Under the pieces are notes generated by a model that was not told the DNA's origin, searched no databases, and saw only the letters and a list, made by a program, of their open reading frames with translations. Shown here piece after piece: positions 1-6,959 of a stretch of 53,168 nt of DNA. The stretch is from an uncultured Eubacterium sp. (GTDB lineage: Bacteria; Bacillota; Clostridia; Peptostreptococcales; Anaerovoracaceae): assembly GCA_937894585.1 (NCBI GenBank), contig CALBGO010000120.1, positions 1 to 53,168 on the forward strand. Direction: 5' to 3'. Both the position numbers and the translations under genes were made by a program. How positions within the stretch are numbered: the first letter of the stretch is position 1; the number at the start of each line of letters is the position of its first letter.

Positions 1-1
1 C

Positions 2-60
2 CCGTACGTACGGTGCAATGGGAGGGTGAGAAAAATTCCTCACTCTACCCTATTGTTGAC
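2..60. repeat. Palindrome plus imperfect inverted repeat at window edge
   Basis: A perfect 12-bp palindrome (CCGTACGTACGG, 2-13) is followed by an imperfect hairpin whose arms are about 17-31 and 40-56 (CAATGGGAGGGTGAG against CTCACTCTACCCTATTG, 8-nt AT-rich loop). It lies just downstream of the minus-strand MATE gene, so it may act as a terminator, but there is no U-tract on either strand. The window edge prevents seeing whether it belongs to a larger element. Confidence 0.35.
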
Positions 61-94
61 AGTTCCGGATATACCGTTTTTTAATTGCGGTATT

Positions 95-1462
95 CTACCG
101 GATATACTTTTCTTCCCATTTTTTGCCGCGGTAACGGGAAACCAGGAAGAAAATCCTTACAATCCAGTCTAAAAACATTGCGTACCAGATACCGAGAACA
201 CCCATATCCATATACCTCGCAAATAGAACACCGGCGGCAATTCTGCATGTCCACATAGACGCTACGGCAATTACCATGACATAAGTTGTATCACCGGCAG
301 CTTTCAGCGCCTGAGGCAGCGTAAACGACAGAGGCCATAAAATGACGCCGAGCCCTCCGTGAAGTATCAATATGATGAACGCATAATGGCTTGCTTCTTC
401 CGATACCTGATAAAGCTTCATAATGAAAGGAAGCAGCAGGAACAGAACTGCATTCAGAACCGCCATAGAGCAGTAGGCCCATTTCATCAGTTTTTTTGTA
501 TAGAAGCGGGCGGCTTTGAAATCTCTTGCGCCGACGCATCGGCTGACTACAGTAATCATACCTACGCCGATGGACTGCGCCGCTAAAATCTGAAAAGTTG
601 CCAGGGTGTTTCCGATGGCATTTGCGGCGATAGAGGCGGTACCCAGAGTCGATACTACACTGAGAAGAAGAACTTTTCCCAGATGAAACAGGCTGGTTTC
701 AAGTCCGCTGGGAACGCCGATGCGCAGAATATTTCCCACTGTGTGTCTGTCCATTCGGAAGCTGAATGGTCTTTTCAGATGAATCGGATATTTTTCCTTT
801 AAGAGAAGGGCGACGACCATAGAAGCGCCGATGATTCTGGAAATCAGCGTCGGTACGGCAACACCTGCAACACCCATATGAAATATGAATATCAGAACAG
901 CATTTCCGCACACATTGATAATGTTCATAAAAACAGAAATCCGCATGGAAACAGAGGAATTTCCCATTACCCGAAACAGAGCGGCGCCGGCATTGTACAC
1001 AGCGATAAAGGGAACGGATGCTTCTACAATCAGAAAGTAAGTATCCGCATATTTCATAACATCCTTTTCAATATCGCCGAAGAGACCGTGAAGCACTGCG
1101 GTTTTACCCAGATACAGAAGACCTGTAATGACAGCGGAAAGCAATACAATGAAGAGTAGAAGCTGCCTTGCGGAATCGATTGCTTTTTCTGCTCTTTTCT
1201 GCCCTAAAAACTGACCGCAGACCACAGCTCCGCCCGTTGCCAGAGCTGAAAATCCGTAAAAAATCAGCACATTCACAGAGTCCACCAGAGAAACGGAAGA
1301 AACGGCAGCTTCTCCTACACTGGCAACCATAACAGAGTCGGCAAGACCTACCGTAATGGCGAGAAACTGTTCTACGATTAAAGGAAGGATTAGTACTTTC
1401 AGCTGCTGATTGCTGAAAGAAATATTCTCTTTTTGTTCATTTTGTTCTTTGGATTCACTCAA
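95..1462 (-). CDS. MATE family efflux transporter
   Basis: A 455-residue polytopic membrane protein of the multi-antimicrobial extrusion family, which exports drugs or metabolites using Na+ or H+ gradients. About twelve hydrophobic segments are visible, with the family-typical N-terminal stretch around residues 24-50 (LILPLIVEQFLAITVGLADS) and a second internally similar half starting near residue 245 (ILRIGVPSGLETSLFHLGK). The start is TTG at 1460-1462, chosen because GAGGTGATT lies just upstream and no ATG fits better. It follows the GNAT gene on the same strand by 43 nt, so the two are probably co-transcribed. Substrate cannot be told from sequence. A second, more distant MATE gene is at 43786-45210. 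Confidence 0.9.
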   Translation of the reverse strand: MSESKEQNEQKENISFSNQQLKVLILPLIVEQFLAITVGLADSVMVASVGEAAVSSVSLVDSVNVLIFYGFSALATGGAVVCGQFLGQKRAEKAIDSARQLLLFIVLLSAVITGLLYLGKTAVLHGLFGDIEKDVMKYADTYFLIVEASVPFIAVYNAGAALFRVMGNSSVSMRISVFMNIINVCGNAVLIFIFHMGVAGVAVPTLISRIIGASMVVALLLKEKYPIHLKRPFSFRMDRHTVGNILRIGVPSGLETSLFHLGKVLLLSVVSTLGTASIAANAIGNTLATFQILAAQSIGVGMITVVSRCVGARDFKAARFYTKKLMKWAYCSMAVLNAVLFLLLPFIMKLYQVSEEASHYAFIILILHGGLGVILWPLSFTLPQALKAAGDTTYVMVIAVASMWTCRIAAGVLFARYMDMGVLGIWYAMFLDWIVRIFFLVSRYRGKKWEEKYIR

Positions 1463-1505
1463 ATATAATCACCTCGTTTTTTATTTTGAATTTGACTGTG
1501 CGGTA

Positions 1506-2024
1506 TTATTTTACCGGTTTTGTGTTTGATGCATCGGGTTTAACACAGGACTCTTTTCTTAAATCGAAACGGTAGACTTTTTCTGTTTCTCCGGTGCCGG
1601 TGGGAACTTTTTCGACAAACTCCCAGCCGGTTTTTTCGTAATAGCCGTTATGTTCTGTAATCAGATAGAGATAGGGATACTCTGTGGTGAGAGCCGTCTG
1701 TCTGATGCAGAACTTCTGAAGAGCTCTGCCGATTTTGAGACAGCGGTATTCCGGTTTCACATAAAGGGTTGCCAGCCACGGATAAAGATCCTGTCTGGTT
1801 TTCAAATCGTTCATCCACAGTGAAACCACTCCGGCAGGCCGGTTTTTGTAAAAAGCGATGAAAGTCTGCGGCACGCCTTCTTTACGCATACAGTGTTTTG
1901 TCCTGTAAAGAAGCTCGTCCGAGGTATAGCCGGCGGCCTTTCCCCATTCCTGCCAGAGCCAGCGGGAAACCTCTTCTGTATATTCCGGCACATCGGCAAG
2001 ATTCATAATTTTTATATCTTCCAT
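1506..2024 (-). CDS. GNAT family N-acetyltransferase
   Basis: A 172-residue protein with the Gcn5-related acetyltransferase fold. The acetyl-CoA binding core is recognisable around residues 88-110 (LYVKPEYRCLKIGRALQKF), preceded by the strand that contains FIAFYKNRPAGVVSLW. The C-terminal part carries the usual NGYYEKTGWEFVEK motif. The RBS AAAGGAGA precedes the ATG at 2022-2024. Promoter-like elements lie upstream on the same strand (CGTCAA at 2092-2097 and AGTATA at 2067-2072 as read on the plus strand, spacer 19, a little long). It is the first gene of a probable two-gene unit with the MATE transporter, which might suit a resistance or detoxification role, but that is inference. The acetylated substrate is unknown. 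Confidence 0.85.
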   Translation of the reverse strand: MEDIKIMNLADVPEYTEEVSRWLWQEWGKAAGYTSDELLYRTKHCMRKEGVPQTFIAFYKNRPAGVVSLWMNDLKTRQDLYPWLATLYVKPEYRCLKIGRALQKFCIRQTALTTEYPYLYLITEHNGYYEKTGWEFVEKVPTGTGETEKVYRFDLRKESCVKPDASNTKPVK

Positions 2025-2374
2025 GAAAAATCTCCTTTCACTTGCAGCTTTCCGTTTTATATATAAAGTATAGCACAGGAAGATGCGGCATCGTCAAGAT
2101 AGAATCCGAAATAAACTTTATAAAAAAGAAAAATAACAGAGCGGTTTTTCTTTTGCGGATTTGATATTTCCTTGTAAGGCAGGTGTCTTTAGGTCTTCAG
2201 CGTGAACCCTTGCTCAGCAGCGGATCTTTGTAGTATAATAACCTCACGGCATAAACAAAATCGGAGATTTTGACGCCTGAGAGAACATTGAATCATACTT
2301 TTCAATTCTGTATTCAGAGGAATCGGCACGGTATCATAAAAATCAGTGAACCGAAAGGGAAGGGGAACGGTTGG
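2025..2374. other. Divergent intergenic region with repeat copy A
   Basis: This 350-bp gap separates the minus-strand GNAT gene from the plus-strand response regulator. It holds the minus-strand promoter-like pair at 2067-2097, an AT-rich stretch (2100-2175) without recognisable content, and copy A of a structured repeat (about 2232-2340) whose first part matches one near 9090 almost exactly. A short in-frame extension of the regulator gene reaches back to 2270 but contains repeat sequence and has no RBS, so I do not count it as coding. Confidence 0.7.
2232..2340 (+). repeat. Structured intergenic repeat, copy A
   Basis: The element begins at a TATAAT (2234-2239) with a possible -35 TTGCTC 18 nt upstream (2210-2215). 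It continues with CTCACGGC..., a hairpin formed by CAAAATC and GATTTTG around GGA, and ends with a GAGGAATCGGCACGGTAT segment. About 57 nt after the TATAAT are the same as in copy C (9084-9183) except for one base. The element ends about 35 nt before the regulator start codon, the same distance as copy C from its downstream gene. The second half (2292-2340) is more diverged and its second hairpin is weaker. Confidence 0.75.
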
Positions 2375-3109
2375 ATGAAAACGATTGCAATTATAGATGA
2401 TGATATACATATTGGAGATATGCTTGCGGAAGTGCTTGCAAAAAACGGGTATCGTACAGTGCGGGCTTATTCCGGCACCGAGGCTTTGTATTTATTGGAG
2501 AGGGAAAGACCGGATTTAGTTCTTCTGGATCTGATGCTGCCGGGTCTTTCCGGCGAAGAGGTGCTGCCGCAGATCAAAGGTGCGCCTGTGATAGTTGTCA
2601 GCGCGAAGATCGGCATAGACGATAAGGTAAGCCTCCTGACCGGAGGCGCAGTGGATTATGTCACAAAACCTTTTAATATCAAAGAGCTGCTGGCAAGAAT
2701 TGCAGTGCATCTGCGCACTGCGGAAGCGTTTTTTTCAAAAGACGTTCATTCCGATAACGGTGAGAAAGCCGGCTGCAGCGGTGAGTCATTGCTGCAATTT
2801 GACAATCTTCTTTTGAATGAACAGTCGCACATGGTAACAGCGGCAGGCTGCCCGGTAAAACTGACAAAGACTGAGTTTGCTATTTTAAAGCTTTTGATGA
2901 GGAATCCGGGTCAGGCGATTGCGAAGTCGGTGATTTTGGATCGTATCAGCTGTGATACGCCGGACTGCACAGAAACCTCCCTTAAAATCCATGTCAGCAA
3001 CCTGCGCAGAAAACTCAGAGAAGCCGGTGGTAAGGACTATATCGAGGCAGTCTGGGGTATCGGATTTAAAATGGCGCAGAATCTCTGCGAGACGAAAGCA
3101 GAAAAGTAA
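2375..3109 (+). CDS. OmpR/PhoB-type response regulator
   Basis: A 244-residue two-component DNA-binding regulator. The receiver domain (about 1-115) has the acidic pocket D8-D10, phosphoacceptor D52 in the LLDLMLPG motif, and the conserved lysine in VTKPF. The C-terminal winged helix (about 145-240) shows KTEFAILKLL and the recognition region HVSNLRRKL. The ATG at 2375 is chosen because GGGAAGGGGAAC sits just upstream and the protein then begins directly with the first receiver strand. It precedes an ABC exporter and a histidine kinase on the same strand; the kinase at 5231 is its likely partner. Direct TTTAC repeats in the following gap are plausible binding sites. A role in sensing cell-envelope-active peptides is inferred from gene order. 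Confidence 0.92.
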   Translation: MKTIAIIDDDIHIGDMLAEVLAKNGYRTVRAYSGTEALYLLERERPDLVLLDLMLPGLSGEEVLPQIKGAPVIVVSAKIGIDDKVSLLTGGAVDYVTKPFNIKELLARIAVHLRTAEAFFSKDVHSDNGEKAGCSGESLLQFDNLLLNEQSHMVTAAGCPVKLTKTEFAILKLLMRNPGQAIAKSVILDRISCDTPDCTETSLKIHVSNLRRKLREAGGKDYIEAVWGIGFKMAQNLCETKAEK

Positions 3110-3181
3110 CTCTGCCGGCAGGCTGCATTGTGTAAAGAGGTTTTTGCCGTTTTCTCTTCGGGGCGTCGTCAGCGCGAAAAT

Positions 3182-3222
3182 CTTTACGATTTCTTTACCC
3201 TTTTCTTTACCGCTGTCTTTAC
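3182..3222 (+). promoter_or_regulatory. Four TTTAC direct repeats, probable regulator operator
   Basis: CTTTAC occurs four times, starting at 3182, 3193, 3205 and 3217, so the repeats are 11, 12 and 12 bp apart, close to one helical turn. Inverted copies (GTAAA) flank the set at 3132-3136 and 3232-3236. OmpR-family regulators of peptide-antibiotic ABC systems are known to bind short direct repeats with this spacing. The last repeat could double as a -35 (TTTACA, 3218-3223) with TTATCC or TATCCG at 3243-3249 as a weak -10. The set lies between the response regulator gene and the ABC ATPase gene. Confidence 0.6.
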
Positions 3223-3282
3223 ATTTTTGGTGTAAACTCGGGTTATCCGATAGGGGAAGAAAGAAAAGGAGGTATTTCATAG

Positions 3283-4197
3283 ATGGAATATGTTTTGACA
3301 ACGGAAGGTCTGTCCAAGCAGTATAAGCATTTTAAAGCTCTGGATAACCTGACGATGCATGTGCCTAAAGGGGCGATTTACGGTTTTGTCGGCAGAAACG
3401 GCGCAGGTAAGACCACTTTAATCAGACTGATCTGCGGGCTTCAGCAGCAGACGAAAGGTACCTATACTCTGTACGGCAAAAAAAGCGGCACAGGGGAGAT
3501 TGCAGAAAGCCGCAGAAGAATGGGCGCAGTGGTGGAGACTCCGTCAATTTATGCAGAGCTTTCCGCAGAAGATAATCTGAAAGAGCAGTTCAGAGTTTTG
3601 GGACTTCCGTCTTTTGAAGAAATCCCGCAGCTTTTGAAGCTTGTCGGGCTTGAAAATACCGGAAAGAAAAAGGCTAAGAATTTTTCTCTGGGTATGAAGC
3701 AGCGTCTGGGTATTGCGGTTGCACTGGCGGGAGATCCGGATTTTCTGGTGCTGGATGAGCCGATTAACGGCCTTGATCCTCAGGGCATCATCGAAATGCG
3801 GGAGCTGATCTTAAAATTGAACAGAGAGCATCAGATTACAGTGCTGATTTCCAGTCACATTCTGGATGAGCTTTCTCGACTTGCAACTCACTATGGTTTC
3901 ATTGACAGCGGGAGAATGGTGCGTGAAATCAGTGCGGAAGAACTTGAGCAGGCAAGCCGTAAGTGTGTCAGGGCGGAAGTGACTGATACCAAAGCGCTGG
4001 CTCGTGTCCTGGATAAAATGAATATCGAATATAATATTGTATCCAAACAGCAGGCAGACATTTTCACAAAAGTGAATGTTACGGATCTCGCTCTGGCGCT
4101 GGCGGAAGAAGGCTGCCGGATTATCACCATGAATGAGCGGGACGAAAGTCTGGAAAGCTATTTTGTAAGTCTGGTGGGAGGTGCAAGTCATGAATAA
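3283..4197 (+). CDS. ABC transporter ATP-binding protein (BcrA/lantibiotic-immunity type)
   Basis: A 304-residue cytoplasmic ATPase that should pair with the membrane protein encoded next. Walker A is GRNGAGKTT near residue 37, the signature is FSLGMKQRLG near 128, and Walker B plus D-loop is LVLDEPINGLDPQG near 150, followed by the H-loop in SSHILDEL. The Phe-Ser-Leu-Gly-Met signature and Pro-Ile/Thr-Asn-Gly-Leu-Asp Walker B are typical of bacitracin and lantibiotic self-protection exporters. The ATG at 3283 follows AAAGGAGGT. The last codons overlap the permease start by 8 nt, implying translational coupling. Upstream TTTAC repeats suggest control by the adjacent response regulator. The substrate is not determined. 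Confidence 0.92.
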   Translation: MEYVLTTEGLSKQYKHFKALDNLTMHVPKGAIYGFVGRNGAGKTTLIRLICGLQQQTKGTYTLYGKKSGTGEIAESRRRMGAVVETPSIYAELSAEDNLKEQFRVLGLPSFEEIPQLLKLVGLENTGKKKAKNFSLGMKQRLGIAVALAGDPDFLVLDEPINGLDPQGIIEMRELILKLNREHQITVLISSHILDELSRLATHYGFIDSGRMVREISAEELEQASRKCVRAEVTDTKALARVLDKMNIEYNIVSKQQADIFTKVNVTDLALALAEEGCRIITMNERDESLESYFVSLVGGASHE

Positions 4198-5017
4198 ACT
4201 GTTAGGTGCAAATTTTATGCGTCTGAAACAATCGAAGGTATTTTGGGTATGTATGCTGCTTTCGGCAGGTTTTGCTCTGATGATGGATTTTTCGCTGCAT
4301 ACCATGCTGAGAGAGGGAAGCGAACCGACTCTGGACGGAAATCTGTTCTCTTTTGTACCGTTTATCGGAATTATCGGCGCGGCCTTTATCAGCCTGTTTG
4401 TCGGTACGGAATACAGTGACGGAACGATTCGCAATAAAATTGTCATCGGCCACAGCAGAACAGGAATCTATCTTGCCAATCTGATTACAGCCGCTGCGGC
4501 AATGCTGACGATGTGCCTTTTGTACATTCTGGTGTATACTGCAATCGGCACTGTAATTGTGGGATGGTTTGTGATGCCTCTTGATGCGCTTCTGCTGATG
4601 CTTTTGCTCTGTGCGGTACTTACTGTATGTCTTTCCGCTGTGATGACTGCCGTTGTCATGCTCAATCAGAATAAGGCGGTGGTTGCCGTCCTCAGTATTA
4701 TTCTGGCATTGGGGCTGCTCTTTGCCGGTTCCTATACCTATAACAGACTGTCTCAGCCCGAATACTACGGCGGTTATACAATGAACGAGGAAGGCCGGAT
4801 TGTAGAAGAGGAGCCGTATAAAAATCCGAGATATCTGTCGGGAACAACGCGGGAGGTTTATCAGTTTTTCAATGACTTTTTGCCGGGCGGTCAGCAGCTT
4901 CAGCTTGCTTCTGCGGAGGTGGGACATCCATGGAAACTGACCGGGTATTCCGCTCTTATTACGATTGTAACGGCTGCTGCGGGAGTAATGGTATTCAGAC
5001 GAAAAGATTTGAAATAA
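4190..5017 (+). CDS. ABC-2 type permease of the same exporter
   Basis: A 275-residue membrane protein with about six hydrophobic segments (roughly 15-35, 55-75, 95-125, 135-160, 165-185 and 250-270). A large extracytoplasmic loop (about 190-245) is rich in charged and aromatic residues. This is the usual architecture for lantibiotic-immunity or ABC-2 permeases. The start at 4190 (ATG, with GGGAGGTG at 4175-4182) overlaps the ATPase gene; a GTG at 4181 is inside the RBS and is less likely. After it comes a 213-nt gap before the kinase gene. It presumably forms the membrane channel for the ATPase at 3283, removing a hydrophobic peptide or drug from the membrane. Confidence 0.88.
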   Translation: MNKLLGANFMRLKQSKVFWVCMLLSAGFALMMDFSLHTMLREGSEPTLDGNLFSFVPFIGIIGAAFISLFVGTEYSDGTIRNKIVIGHSRTGIYLANLITAAAAMLTMCLLYILVYTAIGTVIVGWFVMPLDALLLMLLLCAVLTVCLSAVMTAVVMLNQNKAVVAVLSIILALGLLFAGSYTYNRLSQPEYYGGYTMNEEGRIVEEEPYKNPRYLSGTTREVYQFFNDFLPGGQQLQLASAEVGHPWKLTGYSALITIVTAAAGVMVFRRKDLK

Positions 5018-5117
5018 GATATCGCAGAACCGGCGCTGTTAAATTAAGATGAAAAGAACTGAAAAGCAGGCAGGCCGCCTTAGCGCCGGATTTGAGGCTT
5101 CTGCAGCGGCAGGATGA

Positions 5118-5231
5118 ATGTCTTGTACTGTGACGGATTGCAGAACTTGGCGGCAGTCTGCTTTTGCTGATATTTATATGAAATTGGGGAATATGATTAT
5201 GAGGTGTAAAATCGCAGAAGGGAGCATTTGA
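5118..5231 (+). CDS. Possible small ORF overlapping the kinase start
   Basis: A 37-codon reading frame opens with ATG at 5118, directly after the stop of another 22-codon frame that starts at 5049. It ends in TGA at 5229-5231, sharing one base with the kinase ATG. The arrangement would allow coupled translation, but there is no good RBS before 5118 and the composition is cysteine-rich and unremarkable. It could be the remnant of a decayed gene or chance. No family recognised. Confidence 0.2.
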   Translation: MSCTVTDCRTWRQSAFADIYMKLGNMIMRCKIAEGSI

Positions 5232-6118
5232 TGGAGTTCTGGTTTGCAATTATTGTTATGGCGCTGCCGGCGGCTGTTCTGGGGCTCGGTCTTAAGCTCT
5301 ATTTTTTCAGGAAGGCTGCCCGGGAAATAGAAAGAGAGTTTGAAAAAAGGCTGAATACAGAAACCAATACCCTGATCGATATTTCCAGCAGAGATTTGAC
5401 AATGACAAAGCTGGCGGCAGGTCTCAACAGGCAGCTCGTAAAGCTTCGGGAGCAGCGTCACCGTTTTCAACAGGGAGACAGAGAACTGAAAGACGCCGTA
5501 ACGAATATTTCTCACGATCTGCGCACACCGCTGACAGCTATTTACGGTTATCTGGAGCTTTTGGCGCAGGAAGAAAAATCTGAAGAGGTAAGTCGTTATC
5601 TGGCTCAGATTGAAAGTCGGGTTGATGTGATGAAACAGCTGACTGAAGAACTGTTTCGGTTTTCTGTGGTATCTTCCGCAAGGGAAGAGAATATGGAGGA
5701 ACTGGATTTACGCTGTGCACTGGAAGAAACGCTGGTTTCTTTTTACGGAGCTATGCAGCAGCGGGGCATTACACCGCAGATTGAAATTACGGATACGGCT
5801 GTTATGCGTACACTGGATGCTGCCGCAGTGGAACGTATTTTTAACAACATCATCAGCAATGCCTTAAAATACAGTGACGGCGATTTACAGGTAACTATGA
5901 ACGAAGGCGGTACTGTTATTTTTTCCAATTCGGCAAAGGATATGGATACGGTTGCGGCTGCAAGGCTTTTCGATCGGTTTTATACTGTGGAAAATGCCCG
6001 CAATTCAACGGGACTGGGGCTATCCATCGCAAAGCTTTTAACGGAACGAATGGGCGGTGCCATAGAGTCTGAGTACGCCGCCGGAAAGCTGTATATCATT
6101 GTAAAATTTCCGGCTTAA
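5231..6118 (+). CDS. Sensor histidine kinase with a single membrane helix
   Basis: A 295-residue two-component kinase. It has one N-terminal membrane segment (about residues 4-26), a charged linker, the dimerisation box with phosphoacceptor H95 in NISHDLRTP, an N-box (NNIISNALKYS) near 213, and a C-terminal ATP lid motif STGLGLSIAK near 260. There is no extracytoplasmic sensor domain, so stimulus detection must occur in the membrane or through a partner such as the exporter. The ATG at 5231 is preferred over TTG at 5228; AGAAGGGAG lies upstream. It should phosphorylate the regulator at 2375. The gene ends in a strong terminator, closing the regulator-exporter-kinase module. Confidence 0.9.
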   Translation: MEFWFAIIVMALPAAVLGLGLKLYFFRKAAREIEREFEKRLNTETNTLIDISSRDLTMTKLAAGLNRQLVKLREQRHRFQQGDRELKDAVTNISHDLRTPLTAIYGYLELLAQEEKSEEVSRYLAQIESRVDVMKQLTEELFRFSVVSSAREENMEELDLRCALEETLVSFYGAMQQRGITPQIEITDTAVMRTLDAAAVERIFNNIISNALKYSDGDLQVTMNEGGTVIFSNSAKDMDTVAAARLFDRFYTVENARNSTGLGLSIAKLLTERMGGAIESEYAAGKLYIIVKFPA

Positions 6119-6121
6119 CGA

Positions 6122-6162
6122 AAAGAACCTGCATATTTTGCGATGCAGGTCCTTTGTTTTTT
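6122..6162 (+). terminator. Rho-independent terminator after the kinase gene
   Basis: The arms AAAGAACCTGCAT and ATGCAGGTCCTTT pair with one mismatch around an 8-nt loop and are followed by GTTTTTT. It lies 4 nt after the kinase stop codon. Confidence 0.9.
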
Positions 6163-6236
6163 ACGAAATTTTTGGAAGAGCCGTTTTGCATTCTTTGCGG
6201 AGTTACCGGAAAAACCGATGCCGCGGAGGAAGAAGT

Positions 6237-6842
6237 TTACGCCCGTTTTTCTGCATCATCGATGCTTTCGTAGCCGTACAGTTTTACCATGGTGTCTTCA
6301 ATCATAACGGAGAGAGATTTTCCGTCTGCCGCAAGTTCGTCTGTATATGCAAGGTACAGTTCCAAAAGCTCAGTCGGATAGGTCAGAAGTTCGCCGCGGG
6401 CATAGGTCTCCATGGAAGTGAATCCCGAGACATCGCCATCTGCGGTAACCGGCCGGCTTTTTCCCGCCAGATTCGGATAGCGAGCAGCAAAGTCCTTTTC
6501 CCAAAGCACCAGTCGGTCTGTAATTTTGTTTACCAGAAGGTAATTGCTGTGGGGAACTTTTGGAAGGGCAGGCGCAAGCACTCGGTCATAATAGGCTGTA
6601 TCTGTATATTCCATCATACGAGCGTATTTCTCCATTACCAAATTCCGACCGTTATTTCTGCATTCACTTAAAAAGGCAAGCCAGCAGCCGCGCATTTCCG
6701 GCGTCCAGTTTGTATACTGGCTCCTTCTCATAATTTCAAAGGTTTCAAAGTCATCTTGACAGCTTGCTCTGCCGCCGATGTTTTCGACCTCCTGAAACAT
6801 ATCCCATTCAAGTTTTATAATCTTTTCAATCTGTACATCCAT
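6237..6842 (-). CDS. DUF4125 family protein
   Basis: A 201-residue soluble protein that I recognise as the DUF4125 family, of unknown function. Visible conserved-looking features are the N-terminal helix with WDMF and ENIGGRASCQ, then QYTNWTPEM and the MEKYARMMEYTD stretch. There is no signal peptide or membrane segment; it is predicted to be largely helical and acidic. RBS AAAGGAAC precedes the ATG at 6840-6842. It is the last gene of a minus-strand trio with a DUF4037 protein and a TPR protein, 117 nt after the former, and the gap contains a nested inverted repeat. A shared pathway with those neighbours is inferred from gene order only. Confidence 0.8.
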   Translation of the reverse strand: MDVQIEKIIKLEWDMFQEVENIGGRASCQDDFETFEIMRRSQYTNWTPEMRGCWLAFLSECRNNGRNLVMEKYARMMEYTDTAYYDRVLAPALPKVPHSNYLLVNKITDRLVLWEKDFAARYPNLAGKSRPVTADGDVSGFTSMETYARGELLTYPTELLELYLAYTDELAADGKSLSVMIEDTMVKLYGYESIDDAEKRA

Positions 6843-6865
6843 TACCGGTTCCTTTCACTGTTTAA

Positions 6866-6936
6866 GGCAGCTGTCTGTTGTCGGTTTTTTTAGTCTGGTG
6901 TTTTCGGATTGTGTTCCGACAACGGAAAATGCTGCC
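6866..6936. repeat. Nested inverted repeat between the DUF4037 and DUF4125 genes
   Basis: Outer arms GGCAGC (6866-6871) and GCTGCC (6931-6936) enclose inner arms GTTGTCGG (6877-6884) and CCGACAAC (6916-6923). The loop is about 31 nt. In the transcript of the trio this would form a two-tier hairpin between the second and third genes. No U-tract follows on the minus strand, so partial termination, processing or mRNA protection are all possible. Confidence 0.6.
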
Positions 6937-6959
6937 GCAATTTGTTTTATTTCTGTTTT

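Noticed and set aside
2270..2374. N-terminal extension of the response regulator
   Set aside because: It would translate repeat copy A and has no RBS; the ATG at 2375 has one and begins exactly at the receiver domain.
3182..3222. TTTAC repeats as a small CRISPR-like or tandem repeat array
   Set aside because: The units are only 6 bp with 5-6 bp spacers and lie in a promoter gap; operator repeats are a much better fit.
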